This document shows positions 30,919-38,420 of a stretch of DNA of 43,620 nucleotides, in pieces (the first letter of the stretch is position 1; each line of letters opens with the position of its first letter). The stretch spans positions 1 through 43,620 of the forward strand of contig NZ_NMQT01000119.1 of the NCBI RefSeq assembly GCF_002234405.1. Direction: 5' to 3'. Below the pieces are notes generated by a model, which was given only the letters and a program-made list of their open reading frames with translations, did not search any database and was not told where the DNA came from. The position numbers and the translations under genes are program-made. The DNA is from Amycolatopsis thailandensis (GTDB lineage: Bacteria; Actinomycetota; Actinomycetes; Mycobacteriales; Pseudonocardiaceae).

Positions 30919-31593
30919 GTGAAGGGGCTCTTCGGCGGTCGAAATCCGCGCGCGGTGATCTTCGACTGCGACGGATTGCTCATGGACACCGAGCCGTGTT
31001 GGTCGGTGGCCGAGACCGAACTGTTCTCACGGCGAGGTCTGCCGTTCGGGCCGGACGAGAAAGCGTTGGTGATCGGCAAGTCGCTACCGGCCGCCGCCGA
31101 CGCGATGGCGGAAGTGTTCGGCGAACCCGGCGGCGGTGCCGGGATCGCGGACGAGTTGCTGAGGTTGGTGACCGAGGTCGTCACCGCGAAAGCGGAAGCG
31201 ATGCCCGGCGCGCGTGAGTTGGTCGAACTGACCGCCGCCGCCGCCGTCCCGGTCGCCGTGGCGAGCAACTCGCCTCGAGCGCTCCTGGAGGCCGCACTTG
31301 TTCGCGGCGGGCTTTCTGAGATGTTTCCCGTGAAACTGGCCGCCGACGAGGTGGCCGCGCCGAAGCCGGATCCGGAGATGTACTCGACCGCCTGTGCCCT
31401 CTTGAACGTCGAGCCCGCGGACGCGCTGGCGTTCGAGGACTCGATGACCGGTCTCCGGTCGGCGCGGGCGGCGGGGGTGCCTGTCATCGGGGTACCCACG
31501 CTGAAGCAGCAGGACTTCCCCGCCGACGTCGTGATCGCTTCCCTGCGCGATGAAGAGTTGCTGACGTGGGTGCGCGGATGGACTCAGCGATGA
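30919..31593 (+). CDS. HAD-superfamily hydrolase, beta-phosphoglucomutase-like
   Basis: 224 residues from the GTG at 30919, with a G-rich stretch upstream; a TTG at 30901 is an alternative. Motif I is AVIFDCDGLLMDTEP (nucleophile DxD), motif II VASNSPRALL, motif III Lys in APKPDPEMYSTAC and motif IV AFEDSMTGLRSARAAGVPVIG. The alpha-helical cap lies between motifs I and II. It probably dephosphorylates a small phosphorylated metabolite; specificity is unknown. It lies 86 bases after parB and overlaps the next gene by four bases. A sequence 13/14 identical to parS falls inside it. Confidence 0.92.
   Translation: MKGLFGGRNPRAVIFDCDGLLMDTEPCWSVAETELFSRRGLPFGPDEKALVIGKSLPAAADAMAEVFGEPGGGAGIADELLRLVTEVVTAKAEAMPGARELVELTAAAAVPVAVASNSPRALLEAALVRGGLSEMFPVKLAADEVAAPKPDPEMYSTACALLNVEPADALAFEDSMTGLRSARAAGVPVIGVPTLKQQDFPADVVIASLRDEELLTWVRGWTQR
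31323..31336. promoter_or_regulatory. parS-like sequence inside the HAD gene
   Basis: GTTTCCCGTGAAAC differs from parS only at one central position (A to C). It is inside coding sequence, where it encodes part of the stretch MFPVKL. It may be a weak ParB site or a chance match. Confidence 0.3.
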
Positions 31594-31964
31594 CTTTCGT
31601 TCGCTTTCAGAGCCCGACCCGCGACAAGCGAGGAAACTTCACGGGAGTCTTCGGTCTCGTCAACAACCTCGCTCGCGCCGGACGTCTCACCGTCGAACAA
31701 GAAGCCTTCCGCCGGACGAACAACGACTGGTACGACGCGAACTTCATCAATCCGGCGCACACCGATCCGAGCGTCTACGACGCCGAGGTGAATCCCGGCG
31801 CCGCGGCATGGTTCAAGACGAGCGCCCGGGTCTTCATCGAGCGGGTCGACGGCTACCTGGCGATTCTGGAGACGCACGAGATCCCGTGCGAGACCGTCCG
31901 GTCGGCGGATCCGGGGCGGATCATCTACGAAGACGAATTCCAGGTAGTCGTCGTCCGGAACTGA
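31590..31964 (+). CDS. Unrecognised 124-residue protein coupled to the HAD hydrolase
   Basis: The start ATG at 31590 overlaps the stop of the HAD gene (ATGA), indicating coupled translation. The sequence begins MTFVRFQSPTRDKRGNFTG and includes ARAGRLTVEQEAFRRTNNDWYDANFINP, AAAWFKTSARVFIERVDGYLAILETHEI and RIIYEDEFQVVVVRN. It looks like a soluble alpha/beta protein rich in aromatic residues, without signal peptide or membrane helix. I do not recognise a named family. It ends 6 bases from the convergent Ddl-like gene. The coupling suggests that it works with, or on the same substrate as, the HAD enzyme. Confidence 0.75.
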   Translation: MTFVRFQSPTRDKRGNFTGVFGLVNNLARAGRLTVEQEAFRRTNNDWYDANFINPAHTDPSVYDAEVNPGAAAWFKTSARVFIERVDGYLAILETHEIPCETVRSADPGRIIYEDEFQVVVVRN

Positions 31965-31970
31965 GGGACC

Positions 31971-32921
31971 TCAGCTCTTGCGGGAGATCGCCCGCCCGAC
32001 GAGGTCGGCGAACACCGAGCCGAGGGTGGCGCCGGCGGCCTCGATCGCCACGGGCACGAGCGAAGTCTCAGTGAGACCCGGCGAGGGGTTCACCGCGAGG
32101 AAGTGGACCGTGCCGTCCTCGGTGATCATGGCGTCAGTGCGCGAAATGTCGCGAAGCCCGAGTTGCCGATGCACGGCGACGGCCAGCTCGCCGACCGCCT
32201 TGGCGGCGTCGTCGCTGATTCGCGCGGGCGTGAAGAAATCGGTCAGCCCGGCGGTGTAGCGGGCCTTGTAGTCGTACACACCGCTCTCAGGCACGATCTC
32301 GACCGCGGGAAGGGCTTCGGGGCCTTCTTCGCCTTCGATGACCGTCACGGCCACCTCGACGCCAGAGATGAACTTCTCCGCGAGAACGGTGTCGCCGTAA
32401 GCGAAGCAGCCGACCATCGCACCGGGCATCTCCGAGGCTTCCTTGACGACCTGGGCGCCCAGCGCCGAACCACCCTGGTCGGGCTTGAGGATCAGGGGCA
32501 GGCCCAGCGTCTCGACCATCGCGTCCAGTACGGCCTGCGCGCCGAGTTCACGGAAGGTACTGTGCGGCAGCACGACCCAGTCCGGCGTGGTGAATCCCGC
32601 GTCGGCGACGAGCGCCTTGGCCGTCGGCTTGTCCCACGCGCGGCGGCAGCCCTGCGAGCTGGTGCCGACGTAGGGCACGTCGAGCATCTCCAGCACGGTC
32701 TGCACCGCGCCGTTCTCCCCCTCGCCACCGTGCAGGGCGACGATCGCCGCGTCGGGGCGCTGGGTGCGAAGACGTTCGAGCAGACCGGCGTCGGTGTCCC
32801 ATTCCTCGACGGTCAGGCCTTCCGCACGCAGCGCGACCGAGAGACGGCGCCCGGAGCGGAGTGAGACGTCGCGTTCGTGGGAAAGCCCGCCTGCGAGTAC
32901 GGCAACGGTGCGGTCGACCAC
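31971..32921 (-). CDS. D-alanine-D-alanine ligase-like ATP-grasp protein with altered metal site
   Basis: 316 residues, the length of DdlB. The family pattern is followed throughout: AGGLSHERDVSLRSG (Glu16), VALHGGEGENGAVQ, LPLILKPDQGGSALGA, LAEKFISGVEVAVTVIEG, VYDYKARYTAG, ISRTDAMITEDG (Asp263) and FLAVNPSPGLTETSLVP. In E. coli DdlB the last motif is LLEANTSPGMTSHSLVP; the metal-ligand Glu is Ala276 here, the Asn (278) is kept, and the next Thr is Pro. The protein may be a weak or specialised ligase, or may use different metal coordination. It starts 37 bases after the aminotransferase stop, so the two form a probable operon. It may not be the housekeeping ddl. Confidence 0.8.
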   Translation of the reverse strand: MVDRTVAVLAGGLSHERDVSLRSGRRLSVALRAEGLTVEEWDTDAGLLERLRTQRPDAAIVALHGGEGENGAVQTVLEMLDVPYVGTSSQGCRRAWDKPTAKALVADAGFTTPDWVVLPHSTFRELGAQAVLDAMVETLGLPLILKPDQGGSALGAQVVKEASEMPGAMVGCFAYGDTVLAEKFISGVEVAVTVIEGEEGPEALPAVEIVPESGVYDYKARYTAGLTDFFTPARISDDAAKAVGELAVAVHRQLGLRDISRTDAMITEDGTVHFLAVNPSPGLTETSLVPVAIEAAGATLGSVFADLVGRAISRKS

Positions 32922-32958
32922 CGGGGACTCCTTTTGTTCTTTGGGGACGTCCGGTCGA

Positions 32959-34278
32959 TCAGACCGTGTCCGGAGAGGGGTTCTGCGGCCCCGAGATCGA
33001 GCGTGGGCTCACGTTACCGAAGGTACGCGCGAGGTCCATTTCGGACTCGAGCACCGCGGCGAGCCGCCGGACGCCTTCGCGGATCCGCTCCGGCGTCGGG
33101 TAGCAGTAGGAAAGACGCAACTGTCTGCTGCCGAAACCATCTGTGTAGAAGCCGGTTCCGGAGGCGTACGCGACCCGGGCCGTGACGGCCCTCGGCAGCA
33201 TCGCCTTCGTGTCCACGCCTTCGGGGACGGTCATCCAGACGTAGAACCCGCCGTCGGGTTTGGTCCAGCTGCAGCCGGCGGGCATGTGTTGTTCGAGGGC
33301 GGACAGGATCGCGTCCCGGCGCTCCCGGTAGTTCTCGCGGAAGGTCTTGATCTGACCCATCCAGTCGTGAGTCGAGAGGTATCGCGACACGATCAACTGG
33401 TTAAGCGTAGGCGGGCAAAGTGTCGCGGACTCGGCCGCGAGCACGAGTTTCTCCCGGACGGCGTGCGGCGCGAGCACCCAGCCGACCCGCAGGCCGGAGG
33501 CGAAAGTCTTCGAAAAAGAGCCCAGGTAAACGACGTTGTCGGGGTCGATCGAGCGGAGCGCCGGGTACGTCTGCCCGCCGAAGCCGAGCAGGCCGTACGG
33601 GTTGTCCTCGACGATGAGGATGTCGTTCTCCCGGCAGATCTCCACGATCTCCGCGCGCCGCTCGACGGCCAGCGTGACGCCGCCGGGGTTGTGGAAGTTG
33701 GGGATCGTGTAGAGGAACTTGACCCGGCGGCCGGCCTTGCGCGTTTCCGCGAGGGCGGCGCGCAGCCCTTCGGGGACCAGGCCGTGGTCGTCCATCGCGA
33801 CGTGGACGACGTCCGCTTGGTACGCGGCGAACGAGCCGAGTGCGCCGACGTACGACGGTCCTTCGGCGATGATGACGTCGCCCGGGTCGCAGAACAGCCG
33901 GGTGACCATGTCGAGGCCCATCTGCGAGCCGACCGTCACGACGACGTCGTCCGGGTGGGCCTTGATGCCTTCGAGCGCCATGATTTCGCAGATCTGCTCG
34001 CGCAGCGCCGGGACGCCGTGCGCGGAGCCGTATTGGAGCGCGACCAGGCCGTCTTCGGCGATGAGCTCGCCGACCTGCGCGGACAACGTGTCCAACGGGA
34101 GCGCGGCGAGGTTCGGCATCCCGCCGGCGAGCGAGACCACTTCGGGGCGACTGGCCACCGCGAACAAGGCCCTGATCTCGGAAGCAGTCATCCCGGCGGT
34201 ACGCACGGCGTAGCGGTCGAGATGAGGGTCGAGGTTGTGGCGGCCGGGCTCCGGCCGGACAGGGCGATTCTCGGTCAT
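32959..34278 (-). CDS. PLP-dependent aminotransferase, class I/II
   Basis: 439 residues, fold-type I. The N-terminal half has VVSLAGGMPN, LQYGSAHGVPALREQI and VTVGSQMGLDMVTRLFCDPGD. The core holds YTIPNFHNPGG (Asn for the PLP O3'), DILIVEDNPYGLL (Asp for the pyridine N) and YLGSFSKTFASGLRVGW, whose Lys binds PLP. The C-terminal RLSYCYPTPE provides the substrate-carboxylate Arg. The sequence resembles the 2-aminoadipate/aromatic LysN-MocR group but has no N-terminal HTH. The donor and acceptor are unknown. It stands upstream of the Ddl-like gene and could supply a D- or L-amino acid for it (speculative). It is divergent from the GNAT gene. Confidence 0.9.
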   Translation of the reverse strand: MTENRPVRPEPGRHNLDPHLDRYAVRTAGMTASEIRALFAVASRPEVVSLAGGMPNLAALPLDTLSAQVGELIAEDGLVALQYGSAHGVPALREQICEIMALEGIKAHPDDVVVTVGSQMGLDMVTRLFCDPGDVIIAEGPSYVGALGSFAAYQADVVHVAMDDHGLVPEGLRAALAETRKAGRRVKFLYTIPNFHNPGGVTLAVERRAEIVEICRENDILIVEDNPYGLLGFGGQTYPALRSIDPDNVVYLGSFSKTFASGLRVGWVLAPHAVREKLVLAAESATLCPPTLNQLIVSRYLSTHDWMGQIKTFRENYRERRDAILSALEQHMPAGCSWTKPDGGFYVWMTVPEGVDTKAMLPRAVTARVAYASGTGFYTDGFGSRQLRLSYCYPTPERIREGVRRLAAVLESEMDLARTFGNVSPRSISGPQNPSPDTV

Positions 34279-34314
34279 CAGGTGTTCACCCGTGCTTCGA
34301 AGTGGACATAGTCG

Positions 34315-34328
34315 CTACCGACTGGTAG
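34315..34328. promoter_or_regulatory. Small palindrome in the aminotransferase/GNAT divergent region
   Basis: CTACC-GACT-GGTAG (5-bp perfect arms) is 37 bases before the aminotransferase start. It could be an operator for that gene. The rest of the 194-base gap shows a TATCCT hexamer at 34393-34398, a possible -10 for the GNAT gene. Confidence 0.3.
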
Positions 34329-34472
34329 TTCCATCGAGTGTAACCACCCTCCCTTGAGGGGCCCTGGCCTTCCGGTGTTCATCACATCGGCCTATCCTCG
34401 ATCAGGACCCCTTCAGCGAGCCCTGCTCGGGACAGTGCTGCGTCGGGTGTCTTCGTTCAGGGAGGTCTGTCT

Positions 34473-35117
34473 GTGTCGCGTCGCGTCGTGGGCGTAACCC
34501 TGGACAACCTCGAGCATCTGCCCAAGAGCTGCCGCCGCTGCGTGTACTGGGAGCTGGCGCCGCATATGAAGGCGCAGGCCGAGGAATACGGCGCGACCGA
34601 GGTCGAAAAGGAAGCCTGGGTCTCCAGCGTGCTGCTGGAGTGGGGTTCCTGCGGGCGGATCGTCTACAGCGACACCCTGCCTGTCGGCTTCGTGCTCTAC
34701 GCGCCACCGAACGCCGTGCCGCGTTCGCTGGCCTTTCCGACTTCGCCGCCCGGTCCGGACGCGGTCCTGCTGACCGCCTTCCAGGTCCTTCCCGAGTTCC
34801 AGGGCGGTGGACTCGGCCGGATGCTGGTGCAGGCCGTCGCGAAGGACCTGACCAAACGTGGTGTCCGCGCGATCGAAGCCTTCGGCGACGCCAAGCCCGA
34901 GGAGACCGATCCCGACGGCGGACACAGCTGCGTGCTGCCCGCCGCGTTCCTCCAGAGCGTCGGGTTCAAGACCGTGCGGCCCCATCCGCGCTGGCCGCGG
35001 CTGCGGCTGGAACTGCGGTCGGCGATCTCGTGGAAGGAAGACGTGGAGGCAGCCCTCGAACGGCTGCTCGGCCAGGTCTCCATCACGACCGCCGAACCGA
35101 GCCTGGGCCGCGCCTGA
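34473..35117 (+). CDS. GNAT-family acetyltransferase
   Basis: 214 residues from a GTG at 34473, with GGAGG 9 bases upstream. The acetyl-CoA loop is QVLPEFQGGGLGRMLVQAVAKDL (Q-x-x-G-x-G pattern), and the later FLQSVGFKTVRPHPRWPRLRLEL is the typical end of the fold. The N-terminal part carries a Cys pair in SCRRCVYWE and GRIVYSDTLPVGFVLYAPP. It is located between cwlM and the parAB region, the position held in M. tuberculosis by Rv3916c. The target (amine, peptide or protein) is unknown. It appears monocistronic. Confidence 0.87.
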   Translation: MSRRVVGVTLDNLEHLPKSCRRCVYWELAPHMKAQAEEYGATEVEKEAWVSSVLLEWGSCGRIVYSDTLPVGFVLYAPPNAVPRSLAFPTSPPGPDAVLLTAFQVLPEFQGGGLGRMLVQAVAKDLTKRGVRAIEAFGDAKPEETDPDGGHSCVLPAAFLQSVGFKTVRPHPRWPRLRLELRSAISWKEDVEAALERLLGQVSITTAEPSLGRA

Positions 35118-35152
35118 CCTTCTCTCGCTGTTCCGGAGGCTTGAGTCCGTTT

Positions 35153-35205
35153 GCAATGAAAGCGTCCTTCATTGCGAAATTTGCTATGAAAGGCCCCTTC
35201 ATTGC
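35153..35205. repeat. Tandem pair of GCAATGAA/TTCATTGC hairpins
   Basis: Copy 1 (35153-35175) has GCAATGAA and TTCATTGC arms around AGCGTCC. Copy 2 (35183-35205) has GCTATGAA and TTCATTGC around AGGCCCC. The period is 30 bases. I recall such 'TTCATTGC' hairpins as frequent intergenic sequences in Amycolatopsis. Here they follow the GNAT stop by 35 bases and may terminate its transcript. Confidence 0.7.
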
Positions 35206-35274
35206 GCGCCCGCGAGGCCGCGTTAGCAGAGTTTCCGGGCGCGCGCAGTGGCCATCCCCCGGCCTGGGGACAGC

Positions 35275-35347
35275 TGTGGGTAACCCGCCGAGTTATCCAC
35301 AGATCCCTGATAGGAGCGGTGGAAAATCTGTGGATGGGTAGGCTGGA
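35275..35347. promoter_or_regulatory. DnaA-box-like cluster outside oriC
   Basis: TGTGGGTAA (35275-35283, one mismatch, minus), TTATCCACA (35293-35301, perfect, plus) and TGTGGATGG (35339-35347, two mismatches, minus) lie in the 374-base gap 35118-35491. No gene is seen in this gap; it also contains the tandem hairpins and a GC-rich stretch before the cwlM stop. Confidence 0.5.
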
Positions 35348-35491
35348 CCTGGGGACGCCCCCCGGGAAGGGCGGGGGCTGCGCACCGGGGGGATCTACGG
35401 GTGGCGTGGTCGGGAGTGGGGGCACACAACCGGTTGTGCCGAGCGGCTCGGCAGGGGGATGTGCGCCCGCGTGCGGGGTGTGGAGGAGTGG

Positions 35492-36640
35492 CTACTCCGC
35501 TTTGGCGAGTTCGTGGGCCAGGACGTCCGCGAAGGTGAACGTGCCTGTCGGCTGGTCCCCTTCGCCGAGGAGGTACAGGCGCTTCACGGCGACCAGGATG
35601 CCTTCGGCGACGACGTCGCGGAAAGCCGGGTCGGCCAGTTTGCGGCTGTCTTCCGGGTTGGTCAGGTAGCCGATCTCGATCCGCACCGCGGGGCAGCGGG
35701 TGCGGGTGAAGATCTCCCAGGTCTTGTAGTGCGTGCGGCAGTCGAGCATGCCGGTGCGGGCGGCCAGCTCGCGCTGGATGAAGCCCGCGAGCAGCTCACC
35801 GACGGTCGACGTGGTGCCGTTGCCGGTGCCGAAGTGGAAGCTCGCGACACCCTGCGCCTTCGGCGAGGGGTTCTTGTCGTTGTGCAGCGAGAGGAACAGG
35901 TCGGCGCCCGCCTCGTTCGCGAACTTGGCCCGGTCACCCTCGGTCGGGCTCTGGTTCGGGCCGCGCGAGATCAGCGCCTCCATGCCGGTGGCCTGCATCC
36001 GGCCTTCCAGCCGCCGCGCCAGGTCCCAGGCGATGTCCGCTTCACGCAGGTCACCCGCGACGACACCGAGGTCCTCGCCGCCGTGGCCAGGGTCGATCAC
36101 GATGCGCTTGCCGCGCAGCCGCGGGCCCGCCTGGCGCACCTGCTCCTGCTCACGCAGGAACACGGGGCGGCCGCCGCGGGCACGCGGCGAAGAGAGCCGG
36201 TGCAGCTCGCGGATCGTGGCCGGACCGCACATGCCGTCGGCGACCAGGCGCATGTCGCGCTGGAAGGTCTTGAGCGCGCGTTCGGTCTGGGCGCCGAAGT
36301 GCCCGTCCGGGCGGCCGGCGTCGAAACCGAGTTCGGTCAGCCGCTCCTGGAGCGCGAAAACGTCGTCACCCTGCATGGGGGCGGAGAACATGTAGGTCAG
36401 CGGGCGGCTGCCGAGATGGAAGCCCGCGCCGCGAAGTGCCTGGTAGGTCGCCGGACCCACCAGACCGTCGGTGATGAGCCCACGGCGCTGCTGGAACGCG
36501 CGCACGGCATGTTCCATCGCCGTGTCGAAGACCTCGTACTCCCCGGATTCGGTCACCGGCGGGAGCAGCTCCATCGCCGCCAGCGTGGACCTGATCTCGG
36601 CGACGTCCGGTCCGGCGTCACCGCGGCGGAGTACCCGCAT
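35492..36640 (-). CDS. cwlM: CwlM-like N-acetylmuramoyl-L-alanine amidase-family protein
   Basis: 382 residues. Two peptidoglycan-binding repeats (about 8-70 and 85-148; VRAFQQRRGLITDGLVGPAT and LKTFQRDMRLVADGMCGPAT) precede an Amidase_3 domain. Zinc ligands are His186 (DPGHGG), Glu200 and His253 (SLHND), and the catalytic Glu is Glu322 (RIEIGYLTN), so all active-site residues are kept. There is no signal peptide. In M. tuberculosis CwlM is a cytoplasmic protein that activates MurA when phosphorylated by PknB and works with MurJ; the same gene neighbourhood suggests the same role. A classical cell-wall hydrolase would need export, which the sequence does not show. Confidence 0.9.
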   Translation of the reverse strand: MRVLRRGDAGPDVAEIRSTLAAMELLPPVTESGEYEVFDTAMEHAVRAFQQRRGLITDGLVGPATYQALRGAGFHLGSRPLTYMFSAPMQGDDVFALQERLTELGFDAGRPDGHFGAQTERALKTFQRDMRLVADGMCGPATIRELHRLSSPRARGGRPVFLREQEQVRQAGPRLRGKRIVIDPGHGGEDLGVVAGDLREADIAWDLARRLEGRMQATGMEALISRGPNQSPTEGDRAKFANEAGADLFLSLHNDKNPSPKAQGVASFHFGTGNGTTSTVGELLAGFIQRELAARTGMLDCRTHYKTWEIFTRTRCPAVRIEIGYLTNPEDSRKLADPAFRDVVAEGILVAVKRLYLLGEGDQPTGTFTFADVLAHELAKAE

Positions 36641-36840
36641 GCACTCCTCGCTCTTCCCTTTGGGGCACCGATCGAGCTCGATGCACGACTTTGAAAACCC
36701 TGCGGGGCGAACCCCGGTGCTCTATTGTGCCCTGTGAACTCTCGGTGAGCGCGGAGGCCCGGTCGGTGCGTCAAGTCCCCGTTCGGGGAACCCGTCCAGG
36801 CGTCGCCGTAACAGTCAGATCTACCCGTTCCGCCGAAAGA

Positions 36841-36874
36841 CGAAACCCGGAGCCTGGGCAGGCCCCGGGTTTCG
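36841..36874 (-). terminator. Terminator of trxBA
   Basis: A 10-bp perfect stem CGAAACCCGG (36841-36850) / CCGGGTTTCG (36865-36874), extended inside by GCCT/AGGC. It lies 17 bases after the trxA stop on the minus strand. The remaining 200 bases to cwlM carry its promoter; I see no gene. Confidence 0.85.
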
Positions 36875-36891
36875 GCAGGTGAAACGCGAGA

Positions 36892-37218
36892 TCAGAGGAC
36901 GTCGGCGAGGTCCGAAAGCAGCGCGGCCTTCGGCTTGGCGCCGACGATCTGCTTCACCGGCTTGCCGCCCTGGAACAGGATCAGCGTCGGGATCGACATC
37001 ACCTGGTAGTCACGCGCCGTGTTCGGGTTCGCGTCGATGTCGAGCTTGGCGATGGTCAGCTTCTCGCCGTTTTCCGCCGCGATCTCTTCGAGCACCGGGG
37101 CGACCATCTTGCACGGACCGCACCAGGTCGCCCAGAAGTCGACCAGGACGGGCTTCTCGCTCGTCAGCACGTCGTCGACGAACGTCTTGTCGGTCACCGT
37201 CACGGTGTTGTTGGCCAT
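36892..37218 (-). CDS. trxA: Thioredoxin
   Basis: 108 residues, standard size. The active site ATWCGPCKM has Cys33 and Cys36, the cis-Pro is in MSIPTLILF, and the buried Asp is in LVDFWA. It reduces protein disulfides in the cytosol and is itself reduced by the trxB product encoded 41 bases upstream. It corresponds to TrxC (Rv3914) in mycobacterial gene order. GAGG lies before the ATG at 37218. It is co-transcribed with trxB from a SigR/SigH-type promoter and ends at a strong hairpin. Confidence 0.98.
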   Translation of the reverse strand: MANNTVTVTDKTFVDDVLTSEKPVLVDFWATWCGPCKMVAPVLEEIAAENGEKLTIAKLDIDANPNTARDYQVMSIPTLILFQGGKPVKQIVGAKPKAALLSDLADVL

Positions 37219-37259
37219 GGTGTCTCCTCCTGGGGGTGGTGAACTCCGGTGCGGGAAAG

Positions 37260-38255
37260 TCAGTTGGTGGTGGCGCCGTAGCCGCCGCCGACCAGCTCAG
37301 GCGTCTCCTGGGCGGTCTCGACGCCGGCGTGCTCCGCCAGCCATCGTTCCGCGTCGATCGCCGCGGCGCAGCCCGAACCCGCGGCGGTGATCGCCTGCCG
37401 GTACGTGCGGTCGACCAGGTCCCCGGCCGCGAAAACGCCGGGAAGGTTCGTGTACGAGGTCCGGCCCTGGGTGAGCACGTAACCGTCCTCGTCGAGGTCC
37501 ACCTGACCGCGCACCAGTTCGCTGCGCGGGTCGTGACCGATGGCGACGAAGAACCCGGTCACGTCCAGCTGCGACTCCTCGCCGGTCACCGTGTCCTTGA
37601 GCTTCAGGCCTTCGACCTTGCCCTCACCCTCGACCCCGGTGATCTGCTTGTTGAGCGCCCACTTGATCTTCTCGTTCTCGCGGGCCCGCTCCAGCATGAT
37701 CCTGGAGGCGCGGAACTCCTCGCGACGGTGGACGATCGTGACGGACTTGGCGAACTTCGTCAGGAAGGTCGCCTCCTCCATCGCGGAGTCGCCGCCGCCG
37801 GCGACCACGATGTCGTGGTCGCGGAAGAAGAACCCGTCGCAGGTGGCACAGGCCGAAACACCGCGGCCGAGCAGCTCCTGCTCGCCGGGCACGTTCAGGT
37901 AGCGTGCCGCGGCGCCCATCGAGAGCACGACCGCGCGGGCCGCGTAGCGCTCGCCGTTCGCGACGACGTACTTGACGTCACCGGTCAGCTCGACGGACTC
38001 GACGTCCTCCTGGCGCAGGTCCGCGCCGAAACGCTTGGCCTGCTCGCGCATCTCTTCCATGAGGTCGGGACCCTGGATGCCTTCGCGGAAGCCGGGGAAG
38101 TTCTCGACCTCCGTCGTCGTCATCAGCGCACCGCCGAACTGAGTCCCCTCGAACACCAGCGGTTCGAGCTGCGCTCGTGCCGCGTAGACAGCGGCGGTGT
38201 ATCCCGCAGGACCCGATCCCACAATGATCAGGTTCCTGATCTCCTCGGCAGCCAC
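37260..38255 (-). CDS. trxB: Thioredoxin reductase (NADPH)
   Basis: 331 residues from a GTG at 38255. The FAD motif IVGSGPAGYTAAVYAAR (11-27), the redox-active CATC (Cys136, Cys139), the NADPH motif VAGGGDSAMEEA and the C-terminal FAD motif GVFAAGDLVDRTYRQAITAAGSGCAAAIDAERWL are all intact. It transfers electrons from NADPH to thioredoxin. It is the first gene of trxBA; a promoter matching the thiol-stress sigma-factor consensus lies 38-65 bases upstream. Confidence 0.98.
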   Translation of the reverse strand: MAAEEIRNLIIVGSGPAGYTAAVYAARAQLEPLVFEGTQFGGALMTTTEVENFPGFREGIQGPDLMEEMREQAKRFGADLRQEDVESVELTGDVKYVVANGERYAARAVVLSMGAAARYLNVPGEQELLGRGVSACATCDGFFFRDHDIVVAGGGDSAMEEATFLTKFAKSVTIVHRREEFRASRIMLERARENEKIKWALNKQITGVEGEGKVEGLKLKDTVTGEESQLDVTGFFVAIGHDPRSELVRGQVDLDEDGYVLTQGRTSYTNLPGVFAAGDLVDRTYRQAITAAGSGCAAAIDAERWLAEHAGVETAQETPELVGGGYGATTN

Positions 38256-38292
38256 CCGTGACCTCCGCTCGTAGTGACCTGTTCAGCAGGCT

Positions 38293-38320
38293 CAACACGA
38301 TCGTAAGGGCCGGTGTTCCC
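38293..38320 (-). promoter_or_regulatory. SigR/SigH-type promoter of trxBA
   Basis: On the minus strand, GGGAAC (38320-38315), 18 bases after GGAAC, then GTTG (38296-38293). The consensus of the thiol-oxidative-stress sigma factor in Streptomyces (SigR) and mycobacteria (SigH) is GGAAT/C-N18-GTT, and trxBA is a classic target. The start codon lies 37 bases downstream of the -10. Confidence 0.75.
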
Positions 38321-38365
38321 GGGGTGACCGGCGCTACTTCTCCTGCCCTGCTCCCAGGCGACAGC

Positions 38366-38413
38366 AAAGGTCCCTTGCTCCTCCCGGACGTCGCCGGGGA
38401 GCAAGGGACCTTT
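38366..38413 (-). terminator. Strong terminator after the sigM/anti-sigma operon
   Basis: A 16-bp perfect stem: AAAGGTCCCTTGCTCC (38366-38381) with its complement at 38398-38413, loop of 16 bases. It begins 7 bases after the anti-sigma stop and separates this operon from trxBA. Confidence 0.9.
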
Positions 38414-38420
38414 GGTATCG

